Shown in pieces: positions 45,189 to 56,741 of a stretch of DNA of 64,000 nt. The translations under genes were made by a program, and so were the position numbers. The stretch lies in the NCBI GenBank assembly GCA_023897205.1, contig JAHWDD010000008.1:1798001-1862000 (forward strand). The letters are read 5' to 3'. The notes beneath the pieces are model-generated. The model had not been told where the DNA came from. It saw only the letters and a program-made list of their open reading frames with translations, and did no database searches. The stretch comes from Exophiala sp. HKRS030 (taxonomy: Eukaryota; Ascomycota; Eurotiomycetes; Chaetothyriales; Herpotrichiellaceae). Each line of letters starts with the position of its first letter. The stretch's first letter is position 1.

Positions 45189-45865
45189 CACTGAGTTGGC
45201 TGTTTGCATCTCAACATATCACGACATACGACTTAACGACTTTCGACACGATAATGATACATGATCAATTCAGCGAAACGGGCTGAACTTTTACTCTACG
45301 AAAATAAGGACTGACGAATATTCGGGCCCGGTCTCCCAGAGACACTCACATATAAGAGGATGCTGAGTATATGAAGTTACAAATATGACGAAATTCAACT
45401 GAGATTGGAATGATAGGATGATACACGTGCGGCAGGGTGCGGAACTACGAAAGGAGGATCAGGCTATGCTTCTCTTTAAATCTTGGAAATTGACGAATTC
45501 AAGACCTCACGTTTAGTTATTTGATATACACATGCTTTTGCCATCTCATACCTCAGTGTCGGTTTCAAGCATTTTGACAAGCTATTGCTCTTTTAAATGC
45601 TGTGACATGTCTATCTGAGACGTAAGTATCCCTTGATAGCTATATAAGTCTCGTACATGGGCCTTGACGCACGTCCTGGCCTGCCCTTATGCCATATCCG
45701 ATTGCTTCCAGCTCCAATAACTCCGTGCTCCTCCATAACGAAATATCTCATGTCCACATAACATGACGCCGTGAAAAATGCAAAAGCATCAAAGCTCGGC
45801 TTTGCTCTCGGTTGCAATGTGCAAGCCCCAAGAATGCTCTCGAGGACCTCCTTCATCACAATGCA
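45189..45865. other. Convergent 3' region between dcl2 and rfc5
   Basis: These 677 bp lie between convergent stop codons. Only probable 3' UTR is seen; an 82-codon minus-strand frame at 45611-45859 has no recognisable content. Confidence 0.5.
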
Positions 45866-46999
45866 TCAAAAATCCATACCGACAAGATAGCCCTCGAAGA
45901 TTCTCATAAATTTGGCTACAAACGCCTCAAGATGGAAGATGACCTTGCTGCCCAGCTTGATCCGATGTTCATAAAAGCTGGCCCACCTCACAACTTCAGC
46001 CTTTAACGTATCGTCGACCTCTGGTCTGGCGACGAGTTTCCAGCAGAGAGTCTTCAGGATAACGGTAGCGGGGATGCAATGGGTAAGGAGATCGTACAAC
46101 TTCTGGCGTGTGAGCAGGATCATATTCGGGCTCCGTTCACGCACAATGTCGATGGCAATCTGTTCGATCAATGCCTCCCAATCTGGAGGTGGAATGGGTG
46201 TCTTTTCGCTAGGCTCGGGGTTTTGGGCATAGACGGCCTCAAACATGAGCAGAGCTTTGCGCAGATTGCGACCGGACTCTTTGGCGATGCGGCTGTTCAG
46301 AGCAGGAATGGCCTTCCAGTTCTCCTTCTTTGCTGCTTTAACAAGAGCATCGCAGATTTCAGATTCCGAAGGTGCCGCAACGCGCACTAACAGAGTCCTT
46401 GATCGAATCGGAGCGATGATGCCCGCAGTGCTGTTGGCCACGAGGATCAGACGCACGTTGTTGCTGTATTTCTCCATGGTACGACGGAGCGCGGCTTGGG
46501 CATCGCGGCTGAGGCCGTCGGCTTCGTTGATCACCACGACCTTGAATCGTTGCTTGGCTGTGAGGTCTACCTGTTGCGTCTGTGCCACTTCTTTCAATAG
46601 ATCTTGGATCACCACCCGATCATAGTTTCCAACGTCTGAAGGTGTGATTTCGAGGTGATATACTGAAGATACGATATTGAATTCAACCTTCCGGTTCGAA
46701 CTCGTTGTGAAGACTCTGGCGTCGATTTTGATTTTCTCTGCTCCGGAGCCGTACAGCGCCCGCAGGGTCGCAAGGATGCGCGTCTTTTTGCCGGCACCAC
46801 TTGGACCGTAGAAGAGAAGGTGAGGAAAGTCTGGTGATGAGGCCTGATGTGATGGTTAGAAAAAATGCGGGTAGGATAGAGGTGTTGCGCTGGAAGGTTG
46901 TGCAAGACATACCAAAGCGGAAAGACGATCTGAGAGGTCGTGATGATATGTGAGGGCATCTAGCGAGCGAGGCCGGAGTTTGTCGACGAGAAGAGCCAT
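45866..46999 (-). CDS. rfc5: Replication factor C subunit 5
   Basis: A small clamp-loader subunit that helps load PCNA onto primed DNA, and part of the Rad24, Ctf18 and Elg1 loaders. Exon 1 is 46999-46913 (MALLVDKLRPRSLDALTYHH) and exon 2 46843-45866, with a 69-nt GT-AG intron, for 354 residues, the same length as yeast Rfc5. The AAA+ core shows the P-loop LLFYGPSGAGKKTRI with GKK in place of GKT, as is usual for this subunit, and VVVINEADGLSRDAQAALRR as the divergent Walker B with NEAD, then IRSRTLLVRVAAPSESEI. The C-terminal collar ends EAFVAKFMRIFEGYLVGMDF, typical for Rfc5. No frame break. Convergent with dcl2. Confidence 0.95.
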
Positions 47000-47518
47000 A
47001 TTTGGTGGGTGCCAGAGGAGGTCGAAGCCGAGTTGTCTGGTGTTTACGATGTCAGAAGGATTGTCCAGTCTGATGGAATTTCTGAGCGACGCGTAGGACG
47101 TGAAATCCAGCGCGTAAAGTGCAGAATGACGTAACTACTAACACGTGAAGAACTTTGAAGCAAGCACTTTGCTATGGACATCGCATGATTGATTATTACT
47201 TGGTGAAAGGTATGCACTGGAAATACAAATTCATTTTCGTTTTATCCTATGCATGTTTCTGCTTTCGCAAAAAGCTTCAATGTTCTAACCTCAAACACAC
47301 CCACGGTCTTCACGAATCAGTACCGTGAGGCATACAGCAGCCGAAGATAGTCTTCCAATCTCATGTCCAGGTAAAGGTCAATGAGGATAGGCTTCTACTC
47401 CCAACTCTCCGACCAATTGAGTGTGTAGCAGGTCTGTCGTGACGACAGTTCATTGACATAACCCTTTCAATCCCTTCAAGTATCCAGCCAACATCTGAGC
47501 CGTTCTCGTCGGCCTCTT
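47000..47518. promoter_or_regulatory. rfc5 promoter and 3' end of the 47519 gene
   Basis: These 519 bp lie upstream of the rfc5 start and downstream of another minus-strand gene. No motif was fixed with confidence. Confidence 0.45.
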
Positions 47519-48547
47519 TTAGTGTGATTGGAGAAGGTCACTGCCATGGCTGTACTGGGATGTATCTGCAAGTCTGGCCATTTTTGTACCGAGTGATTTT
47601 CTGCGAAGAGCTGCTGCGTCTCGCGTGACAGCCTTCGTTACTTCTATGCTGGCCTCGAAATCCGCGATGTTCTTCATGAGCGCTGGTGAGTCGAGTATCG
47701 CTCTTAGAACGGGTAACATATGGTTCTGTCTGACGTCCTTCATAGCTCGACACCACTGCCTATATCCGTGTACCAAGCTTAATGCAGTGTCATAGCTTGC
47801 GTTGATGGCATCCTCGATGTCAGGATGAAACCTGTGACGTTTCAAACGTTGTAGAAAGGGCTTATACACTATCTCGTTGAACACAAATGCCAATTTTCTG
47901 ATCAGTCGACATTCAGTCACACAAGGTGGTGACGTGTGCCTGAGATCGCAGTCAGTTCTGACGCGAACTCCACCAACCTGATGTGCTCACCTCACTATCA
48001 AAAAGGCCTTTTGTCGATAATTACACCAGAGGTCTTCCGGCTTAGGAAAGACATTGAACGGAGCTAGAGTCTTCAACTCGACAATTTTGTCAATTTGGGA
48101 TTGTACTCTCTCAAGCGCATCACCTAGTCGAGATTTGATGGCATAAGCATGCGTCTTGACATCTCTCCGAATTTGTGGGCTTAGACGATCGTCCGACAAC
48201 AGAAAGATTGGTAGACTCTCCATGTCGCGGACGAGGTCACTAAATGCTTTCTTGGAAACCGTGGGCAAATCTGAATGGACAAGTTCTTGCGTAAATTTGG
48301 CAATAATGTGATCTGGAACTCTGCTGTGTTCGATCAAGGTCACCGGACTCGTGAGCTCGGTTTTCCATGAAGCCTTAGAATCTGGAGTGGCAGTGTGATC
48401 AGTCACAATCGAAGAAGACGATGACAAGTCCTCGATGGTATCGTTGGCCGAGGCTTCTTCAAAGTCAGTACCATGTTCGAGCCATCGAGAGCACATGGCC
48501 GCCAATTCGAAGATATCGGACGAGTCTTCGCGGTGGGGGTTGGCCAT
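47519..48547 (-). CDS. Unknown protein
   Basis: I do not recognise this protein. Two exons, 48547-47991 and 47897-47519, join through a GTGAGC...GATCAG intron (93 nt) to give 311 residues. The start chosen is MANPHREDSSDIFELAAMCS, because the upstream part of the open frame is Arg/Cys-rich and unlike the body. The first ~75 residues are acidic and Ser-rich (EDLSSSSSIVTDHT). From about residue 95 the sequence looks helical with regular hydrophobics: IIAKFTQELVHSDLPTVSKK, LGDALERVQSQIDKIVELKT, RQKAFLIVRKLAFVFNEIVY and RHRFHPDIEDAINASYDTAL. There is no signal peptide or membrane segment. The in-phase splice continuing the helix (FLIVR-KLAFVFNE) supports it as a real gene. Confidence 0.65.
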
Positions 48548-49122
48548 GATAGCAACTACAAACCTGCGGCGCTTTGTGGATGAATGAAGATAATTTCCAG
48601 AAGGTAAGGAACACTCGGCAAGTACAGGCGATAACCATCTGATCGAAGAAGGCAGGCGCCCATTACAATATAGGGAGTTACGGCTGTTGGACATTACCTT
48701 CCTCGCGACATGCCACAGCACAATCTGCTGAGCAAGGAAACACTTCATACATCGTAACAAGGACTGACGCTGTGCGACATGACCTCTTGAATTAGATCGG
48801 AGATGGACTGAGAAGAGAGATTCATTCAATGTCATTTGATACGCTCAAGTATTTGCCAGATGCAATCCAGTGCAGATTATACGGACAAATTATCTGCTTC
48901 CATGGAGCAAGGTTGACTCTGCAAAATACTTTCGAAAGTCTCGCGGCATGACGCTTCGGGACCATCCAAGTAGAATGCTTTTAATCTTCGCGCATTGACT
49001 AATTGGCACTTCATTGGAGTGGATGTGACAACTCAAGTTCGGGCGATCCTTGGCTGAAAAGGGACTTAGTTGCCTCTCGTGGGTACAGGGCCCTTTCACA
49101 AATATGATCGACTTTGGTTGCG
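48548..49122. other. Intergenic region between two minus-strand genes
   Basis: These 575 bp hold the promoter of the 47519 gene and the 3' region of the RING-CH gene. The open frame that extends the 47519 gene upstream to 48835 is considered noncoding. Confidence 0.45.
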
Positions 49123-50316
49123 TCAAAGGTTGTTGAATGACCAGCCTTGATTTCGGGCATCATGCACAGCGGAACTATAAGAGGAAACAGACGCCCAGGA
49201 GGACGTCAAGTCGGCCTCTCTCGGGGCTTCCGGTAACGTGCTTGTAGGATACCCATCTGTATCCGATCCTTCCTCGGTCAAAGCTGAGCGCTGAGTGAGA
49301 CCAGAGGGGCGAATTACTTTTATGCCTGACGCCACGTCTGATTTGGCCGCCTGTGTAAGTGGTTCCTGCTGCAGCGCGTCCCCCTCTACCGATTCCTCAG
49401 TAGAGCGATCAGAAGTCTTGGCGTCCTTCGCTAAGAGATCTGGGTAGCTGTCTTCGAACTTGAAATTCGAAGGTGGTTTGAGGTCATCATCATCGTCGGG
49501 CAATTGCGTGTCCACAATGTTGTTTGCAAGTCGCTGAAGATAGCGCCCTATGATGATTTGGACCCATTGATAAAAGAGATAAAACGCTGTGACAATACCG
49601 ACCGCAATCATAAGCCAACTCACATTGACTGCTCGATCACGGCCAGTGGTTGCCCTTCCAGAAGTACGGCCACTGACAAGGCCGGAATTCCGCAGGTTGA
49701 ACCAGTGAAATGGGTTCAGCAGCATGGTTCTCAAAAAGCTCAAAACGCCCATGGAGACCAGTCCCTTGACGAAATGTTGACCCCAGGATCCCAACTTATC
49801 TTTAGCCTGTTCCACCTCGACTCGCTGCCAAATATTCTCATGGCCAACGATTGTCTCGTAAGGGTCGGAATAGAAGTTGAGAATAGGATCTGCCACAAAG
49901 CCGAGAAAGAACATAACGATGATCATGAAGAGGATGGTCAATAGACTCGAGACCTTTTTGCTTCCAAGATATTTTTGCATTGTCAACCTGTTGAAGTTGA
50001 ATTCGTAGCCACAAAGATCACATTTCCACATGGCGCCGGGGCGTCGTGATTCTGTGCGACATCGGCGAAGACAAAGCTCATGGATATAACGCATGCCTCC
50101 CTTACATTTGCAAGGCTTACACAATCGGCCATATTCGTTATCACTTAGATACTCAATGACTGGCCTTTGAAAAGCAAGAGGTAGTCCGGGAGGGTATAGA
50201 GTGACAGAAGGTGGGACCTCTTCAAGACACAGACGACAGGTTCTGGTAGGGTATGTCCATGGACGAGTGGACGGCGGAGGTTCGGTCTGAGGCGCAGAGT
50301 CGCCTTGAGAAGACAT
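49123..50316 (-). CDS. RING-CH (RINGv/MARCH-type) membrane E3 ubiquitin ligase
   Basis: A single-exon frame of 397 residues. After a Pro-rich start (MSSQGDSAPQTEPPPSTRPW) comes a RING-CH zinc domain of C4HC3 type: TRTCRLCLEEVP, GRLCKPCKCKGGMRYIHELC with the ligand histidine, and MWKCDLCGYEFNFNR, at about residues 24-108. The spacing between the first and second cysteine pairs is longer than in human MARCH proteins. Two membrane segments follow: SLLTILFMIIVMFFLGFVAD (about 124-145) and WLMIAVGIVTAFYLFYQWVQ (about 236-256); GLVSMGVLSFLRTML is a weaker third candidate. The last ~120 residues are acidic/Ser-rich and probably cytosolic. Such ligases ubiquitinate membrane proteins in the secretory pathway; substrate unknown. 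It is divergent from the proteasome alpha-2 gene across an 847-bp promoter. Confidence 0.88.
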   Translation of the reverse strand: MSSQGDSAPQTEPPPSTRPWTYPTRTCRLCLEEVPPSVTLYPPGLPLAFQRPVIEYLSDNEYGRLCKPCKCKGGMRYIHELCLRRCRTESRRPGAMWKCDLCGYEFNFNRLTMQKYLGSKKVSSLLTILFMIIVMFFLGFVADPILNFYSDPYETIVGHENIWQRVEVEQAKDKLGSWGQHFVKGLVSMGVLSFLRTMLLNPFHWFNLRNSGLVSGRTSGRATTGRDRAVNVSWLMIAVGIVTAFYLFYQWVQIIIGRYLQRLANNIVDTQLPDDDDDLKPPSNFKFEDSYPDLLAKDAKTSDRSTEESVEGDALQQEPLTQAAKSDVASGIKVIRPSGLTQRSALTEEGSDTDGYPTSTLPEAPREADLTSSWASVSSYSSAVHDARNQGWSFNNL

Positions 50317-51163
50317 GGTGAACAGTGATCAAGTGCTGAGAGCCAGCTTCAGGGCAGGAGACGAAGTCATTCGGATTGCCGTCGAGAGACGTAACCGAAT
50401 AAGAGGAGGAAAGAAGCAGTGCGGACGGATTTTCGGACGGAGGAAGAAGAAAACAGGATAGCACGAGACTGTAGTGTTAGTCAGGGATCAAAGATGATCT
50501 AGGGAATTTTCTGGTGTAATGATAGAAAGGACAGAGAAGCGGATGAAAGACGTTCCAGAGGCCGAGAATAGATGTATATGAGGTAGCGTGGGTAGGCAGA
50601 TATGCCACGGCGTCGTGAGGTCAAGGTGGCACGATCATCGAGTTGAAGTGAAGAGGGTAGAAGTCTAGGCATCCCTGGGCAGGTAAAAAGTTGATCGGAA
50701 AAATTCCCGCTCCATGCGCTACTGGCTCCTAGCTGTAACTAAGGTGTCCGTGGCACGCCGTAGGTACCCCAATCGTGCCCAATCGCCCCCAATATTTAAC
50801 TAAGAGGATGAGAGGCACTGAAGTAATGGGCTCAGCGAACGGCGGTGGAGGTGGTGAGCTTGGCAGATTTGGAGAGCACTGGAATCCTAGTCACGTGGCA
50901 CCGGGTGGACGATATCGTGAATTGTGGAAGGTGAACGCGCCATAGTCCTGCAGCCTCGTCCTCATCCCATGCCGCAAACTCCAATTCCAGATCGAACCCG
51001 CCCACCGCTTGCTATTACTGTCTCCCACACCGTGTCCATCTCTCCTCTTGCATCACGATCAAAAGATTCCACAAGAAGCACAGAGCATCTCCGTCCTCAA
51101 TAGGGCCACTACCAGGGCTGCTTCACGTCTTTGTTCGTCAATATCTGACCGACGACGCCAACC
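50317..51163. promoter_or_regulatory. Shared divergent promoter of the RING-CH ligase and proteasome alpha-2 genes
   Basis: The 847 bp between the two start codons must contain both promoters. Sequence near the centre (50740-50800) has repeated CCCAATCGTGCC/CCCAATCGCCCC words. I could not place a TATA box or a proteasome-associated control element. CT-rich sequence precedes the alpha-2 ATG. Confidence 0.5.
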
Positions 51164-52224
51164 ATGGCCGACCGATATTCTTTCTCTCTTACGACATTCT
51201 CGCCTAGGTACGTCTGCCATGATGCTCTTCCTGACCATTACTATACGTAGCTAACATCTCACAGCGGCAAACTTGTTCAAATAGGTATGTCTCATGGCGC
51301 GACCAACCTATAAACAAAGCTCACCATTGCCGCAGAATACGCACTCAATGCTGTCAATCAAGGCGTTACATCGCTGGGCATCAAAGGTACGACAAACACC
51401 TCGCTTCCATTAATTCTTAGCACTTTACTTATGGTTTCATTTCAGCAACAAATGGCATTGTCCTTGCGACCGAAAAGAAGTCTTCATCACCTCTGATCGA
51501 CGCTCCTTCATTATCCAAGATCTCTCTCATTACTCCCAATATCGGAATGGTTTACAGCGGTATGGGCCCAGATTATCGAGTCCTTGTTGACAAGGCACGC
51601 AAAGTCTCACACACAAACTATAAGCGTATCTACAATGAATACCCTCCAACAAGGATATTGGTGCAAGACGTCGCGCGGGTCATGCAAGAGGCTACACAAT
51701 CTGGTGGTGTAAGACCATATGGTGTCAGTCTGCTTATTGCCGGGTGGGATGATGGTATTGAGCCTGAGACTGCAGAAGCCAAAGAGGGAGAATCTGAGGC
51801 AGAAGCCAAACTTGCAAGCAGGAAGACAGGTGGCATTCTCAAGGGCGGGCCCAGCTTGTATCAGGTTGATCCCAGTGGCAGCTATTTTCCCTGGAAGGCG
51901 ACTGCCATTGGAAAGAGTGCCACAAGTGCAAAGACCTTCTTAGAGAAGAGGTACAACGACTCACTTGAGCTAGAAGTTTGTCTTCCGATTTCTTTGTTGT
52001 CGTTGCTACGATTGCTAACGATTCTTCAGGACGCAATCCATATCGCGCTTTTGACATTGAAGGAGACTATTGAGGGAGAGATGAATGGAGACACGGTCGA
52101 AATCGGCATTGTCGGTGAACCCGCAAATCATTTACTAGGGTATGAGGGGGTGGAAGGAGCCACAGGGCCACGATTCCGAAAGTTGACAAAGGAAGAAATC
52201 GAAGACTATCTGACTAATCTTTAA
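51164..52224 (+). CDS. pre8: 20S proteasome subunit alpha type-2
   Basis: A structural alpha-ring subunit of the 20S proteasome core. Five exons, 51164-51207, 51265-51284, 51336-51386, 51446-51975 and 52030-52224, give 279 residues. The N-terminus [20 protein letters not shown] with [18 protein letters not shown] is the alpha-subunit signature, and [32 protein letters not shown] and [15 protein letters not shown] match alpha-2. Between AGWDDG and [14 protein letters not shown] lies an acidic Glu/Ala/Lys-rich insert of about 35 residues absent from the yeast and human proteins; it is on a loop and probably tolerated. Exon 2 is only 20 nt. The last intron (51976-52029, 54 nt) has no stop and is a multiple of three, so an unspliced reading stays open. 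The tail has [16 protein letters not shown]. No frame break. Confidence 0.95.
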
Positions 52225-55155
52225 TCGGGTCTGTGGTGGAAATTTGGATTCGGACAGCGGCGCCTGGAGACCGAGGCTCTCTCCTCTGTGCGTGGTTTTA
52301 TTTTGACACATGTATTGAAAAGTGATGCATTAGTCAAAACTGCATGGCCATGGCGCAACGAGGAACAAAGCTTTTTTGCAAGCCATTTTTCTCCCAGAAC
52401 ACCTGTGACACTCTCTATTTCGAGATACGTTCAGATATCGCAAATGTCCCTGAGCAGAGGGGCTCGCAATCGCAGAACCAGAGCTCAGGTCTGCCAGGGT
52501 CAGAATTGCCCCCCGACGAAGAAGAGGCCTAGTCGAATACCCAAGACCAATTGATGATACAAGACCTCGAACCTCCAGCCTTCGATGTCCTTCATGTTGA
52601 CCTACTGCCTACAGTCAAGACTTTGACCGAGCTCAAGTCATCTGCATTCGCAGGTGGTACCCTATCTCACGGTACGGATGCAACGGCGCGAAGAGTCCAT
52701 GGACCTTTTGACTACCTCTGACCAAGCTCTCAAGCCTGGGTGCAGGCTTTGATTGTCCATGACAAGATTCGTCCCCATACAAATATGTGCAAATTCTTGG
52801 TTACCACCAGGTTGAGTGTGGTTTCTGAGACATGTGCCTCGAAGCCTTGTCTCTGGCTCATTGCCGTGAAAGAAGCGAAGTCACTGGTCCAAGGGTGGAT
52901 TTCCCGTCTTATTCGGTTTGACGTGAATGACACAGAGAGACAGTTAACACGTTATGCCACGAGTACCACAATCCTGGACGCGCGTGCTGCTTCAGAGAGT
53001 TGATTACACTTGCGTACTGTGACACCATCCCAAGATACACTGCCTATAATAACCACCAACATGTGATTGGGTAGCCGGCCATAGAACCACCTCTCGCAGC
53101 CAGATCAACACCAGCACAAGGCGCCGCCAGTCGCTCGCTCCGGCATGAGCAAACTTACCTATGACATACGCACAGTCTAGATTCCCTGAGTTGGGGCACG
53201 CAGAGGCAGCATGGGGGCCCCAGGAAGGATGGACAACCTTCGTACTCGCAACCTTAGCCCCAGCACAGGTACATACTTACGTAGTCTTAGGTCCACGGGT
53301 TAGCGAGGACGTATGTATCTTCCGCGTGCAAAAGGTTGTCGCGGAGTCGCGGCACCGAAAGTGTGTCGTGGGTGTCCACCCAGCCGACACCCAAGCTCTT
53401 GGTACGCACAGATGAGAATTCGTGTACTCTGTAGCGCATCGAGACGGGGGTCGCGAAGCGAACAGGTGCACGGAGACGGGGAATTTTGCTGTAAGCCTGA
53501 TGTCTATAGCCACTACGACTGTTTTAGTCAGTTGCTCCTTTTGGCAATCCTGCATACTCCGTAATCCTGACTCCTGAGAGTGTTTTCTAGGTAGGTAGGT
53601 ACAGAAACTAGGTACTCGGTCATTCAAATAACCATTTAAGTGGTTTCGATCAATACCGCCACGCCAGCTGCCCTGTGTGTTCAACCGTTTTCGCGACACG
53701 CGGCATGTGAATTCCCCTGAACCAGCCCACAGGGTGCCGCAGCCGGATCATATGGAGTGTCAAGAATTTCGTCTATGCCCTTAGTGCGTCCCCATCATGG
53801 TAGTCGGCGAACCTGAGCCATTGGGATATCTAGAAAGCCAGTCCGAGACTCAAACAGAGGAGCGAAAATCGCGAATGATAAAATCCCACATGTTATGCCC
53901 CGCCGCAGTTGACCTTCTTGCCCTTGACCGCATCGTAATAATAACTTACCAGCACACGCACACCGCAAGGTCCACAACGCGACGTGCCGAGGAATGCCCA
54001 GGGCTTGTGCCAACGGTGTCAGAAAGGCACAGGGCTTGGACAAGTGGCACGCGATGGAGAACGGGTACAATAATGGCAACGGAAAGGTGGAAAAGATGGG
54101 AAGGTCAGCCGTGCGAGTGGCTCTTATATTCGTCTAAAGTCGTGGTGGTTTTCTATCGACAAACGGGACTTCCCCTGTTGATAATAGGGCGGATTTGCTA
54201 CTTTGTTGTGCGCGCCACAAACAGCGTCAAAGCGGAGATAGATTATGTCTGAGGCGTTCGCATGAACATGGCCTAACCGTGTCGCCGTAGATACACAGCT
54301 CTGGACGTGGTAGTTGGTGAGGCGATTTGTTGTATTGTGCTATCCACCGTGTTACGTGTTACAAGTATATATGGCAAGGCTCTGCCTGGGACTGATTTAC
54401 GCGCACTAACTAACTAGAAGAATCTTCAACCGAACAAACCCCTGAGAATTGATATACGACATTGACAAGCGCACAACGTTACGAGGCCAAACTCAACAAT
54501 GTGGGCTTCCCCAGCTTCTGGTCCCTTTGTTTGCCCCTTGAATTGCCGACGACCAGAATATTTCTAGGAGTGTAGACTTTTGGGGCCGTGGGTGAAGACA
54601 TTCGAGTGAACAGGTCAAGACCCACAATATTTCCTTGTGCTTGGGCGCTGTGATGAAGCCGGAAATTGGTGACGAAGTGGCTCATTCGTCTACTGGAAAC
54701 GGTCGGCAAAGTCGAGTGGTTGACCCTACTAGACTTTAAGAAAGTCAAATTAAGAATTTGCGGTGTGACCAGTGCGGGAGTTTACGTATTACTACAGGGA
54801 AATGATCAACGCTGGGTCTGGAATAGTCTTTGTCTCGACTTGCGTATTCTGTGTTATAGACAAGGTTATTCCTCTGGTTGACGACCGCGAGTAGCGTTAT
54901 CTCAAACGGATTGCGCCATGCGTGGAATTGTTGTTGTCGCTTCCAGTCCCAAGAATGCGAGCAACGTCTCACAAATGGGCAAGAACCCGGCAAGATAAAA
55001 GAGAAGGAAAAGAGCAAGAAAGGGTATTTTCTTTGAATATGAGATGAGCCAAAAGGCCAAGATCTCGCTCGCTCAAGACACTCGGTCCAAAAGATGACAT
55101 GTTATCGTTCCATCGTAAAAGAGAAGGAAGTTGTTCCCGTAGCTGTACAGAGATA
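52225..55155. other. Gene-poor region between proteasome gene and membrane-protein gene
   Basis: No gene could be supported in these 2.9 kb. Open frames of up to 151 codons lack motifs or splice support. Words of the TAGGTAGGTAGGTAC type occur near 53590. Confidence 0.4.
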
Positions 55156-56130
55156 TTACTTTCTTATCGCATATAGCAAACACCTTTCCCACCAGTCTCG
55201 TAACATCAACACCGTTGCCCGTCCGTCATCTCGTTTTTCTGTTCCGTCAGGATTCCCCATGATGATGGCAAAAATCCAGAAAACTGCCACAACCCAGGCT
55301 GCGACAGCATTTCCGAGGCTCAAAACTGGTGAAACGACCAGTATCAGCACAAGGCAAAAAGGGCTAAACTCAAATGTGTGAGAATAGTCCAGTGACTTGG
55401 CATATATCATACGTAACTGATTCCGGAAGACTGGCCCGATGAGACGGATCAGGGTTGTGCTGGATGAGGAATCCTTTCGGAACAGCCGTACAGGAAGTGT
55501 GACAACAATGACGAGAACAGCAAATATTGAGAAGATGGCGCTGAAAAAACAATGAAAAGGATCGAGGAATGACATCCACAGCTGATGTCGGGTTAGTAGT
55601 CGTTCGCAAATGTACAGTCTTGGTTGTCAACGTACCAATATCCAGAGAGCATGGTCGTCTTCCCTGACTTCTTCCTCTTCAGCTTGCTGATGTTGTTGAA
55701 TGTATCGGTACACAGCCGATTGATCTTCTATCATCTCTGATTGTCCATGGTTGCTGATGGGTACTCTCGTATCGGTCTGCGAGTCAAAATATGACTGTCT
55801 GGAATTCCCGTCGTCGACAACAGGTAAGGCTCTCTCCAATTGCGGACTGTGTTGGTATGTTTGTTTTTGCAGATACGGCTTGTAATCTGAGGCTACTGTT
55901 GAGCCTGATTCCCCGCTCGATACCGAACTTTGTGCTCGATTAGGATCTGTTCGATGTGTGGATGTGTAGGACTTGGAGTTGGGGTTAGGATTGACATGTG
56001 CCGCGGGCGGGTGTGCCAGCGAAGCGGGCGGCGGATATTGAGAGTTGAAATGCGATGATCTTGGACTTGTTCTTCGGTCATAGTATGCCGCAGAATGTGC
56101 CATGGGCGGAGGTTTGGAACTTGAGCTCAT
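55156..56130 (-). CDS. Predicted fungal integral membrane protein, function unknown
   Basis: Exons 56130-55636 and 55581-55156 join through a 54-nt intron (GTACG donor, CTACTAAC branch-like word, CATCAG acceptor) to give 306 residues. The first ~150 residues are Ser/Pro/Tyr/Gln-rich and probably cytosolic. The splice joins DDHALWIL to LWMSFLDPFHCFFS, leading into two or three membrane segments: HCFFSAIFSIFAVLVIVVTL, FSPFCLVLILVVSPVLSLGN and AVAAWVVAVFWIFAIIMGNP, followed by DGRATVLMLRDWWERCLLYA. The layout (disordered N-terminus, LDP motif, GNPDGTEKRDDGRA block) looks like a conserved ascomycete family without a known role; I cannot name it. The splice keeps the hydrophobic stretch continuous, which supports the model. 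Confidence 0.78.
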
Positions 56131-56715
56131 CGTAGCAGGTGGTGGCGTGGGGTATTTGGTGAAGGAGCTCGAATCCTCACCGGAGGAGTGTCAATTTGGG
56201 TTGGAAGACACCATACACCTGTCTGAGGAGCAGTGAGATGAGATTGAGGTAACATGAGGAAGGAATAGATATATCAGTATCATTCTGTGAGAAGGAGGAA
56301 CTCAAGGGACACGACAGTCTTTGTTCTTGTCATTCTGGAGGACTTGAGTCCTGGGCAGAGTCGCCGAGAGAATTGGCACGGCTGGGCGTTTCTAGGCAGT
56401 ACGATGCATCAATTTCTTTACCTTCAGACCTGCAGAGGTCCATGTGGAAATTCCAGCACGGAGATCAAAGTGTTGATGTTCCGTTGCACGATGAACGGCT
56501 CGCATCATGACTGGTGACACTTTGTTTGTTGTAAACCGCGAATTTCGTTGCATGGAATTCGGTAGAGAGGGAAGTTGAGGAACGATGCCCAGAAAACCAA
56601 GGCAGGCGGAGTGAGGGAAAGTCAACCAATCTCAGCCTCTCAAAAGGCGGCCACTCATGGACGGAGTGAGGAAGGCACTCGAACGACTCCGTAACTGCAA
56701 ACTCTGAAGAGCAAA

Positions 56716-56741
56716 TGCCACTGCCACTGCCACTGCCACTG
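56716..56741. repeat. CTGCCA hexamer microsatellite
   Basis: Four tandem copies of the hexamer CTGCCA are followed by related CTGCC/CTCTGCC words to about 56762. Confidence 0.75.

Noticed and set aside
48548..48835. Upstream extension of the 47519 gene to a start at 48835
   Set aside because: The added 96 residues are Arg/Cys-rich with no similarity in style to the body; the ATG at 48547 gives a more coherent protein.
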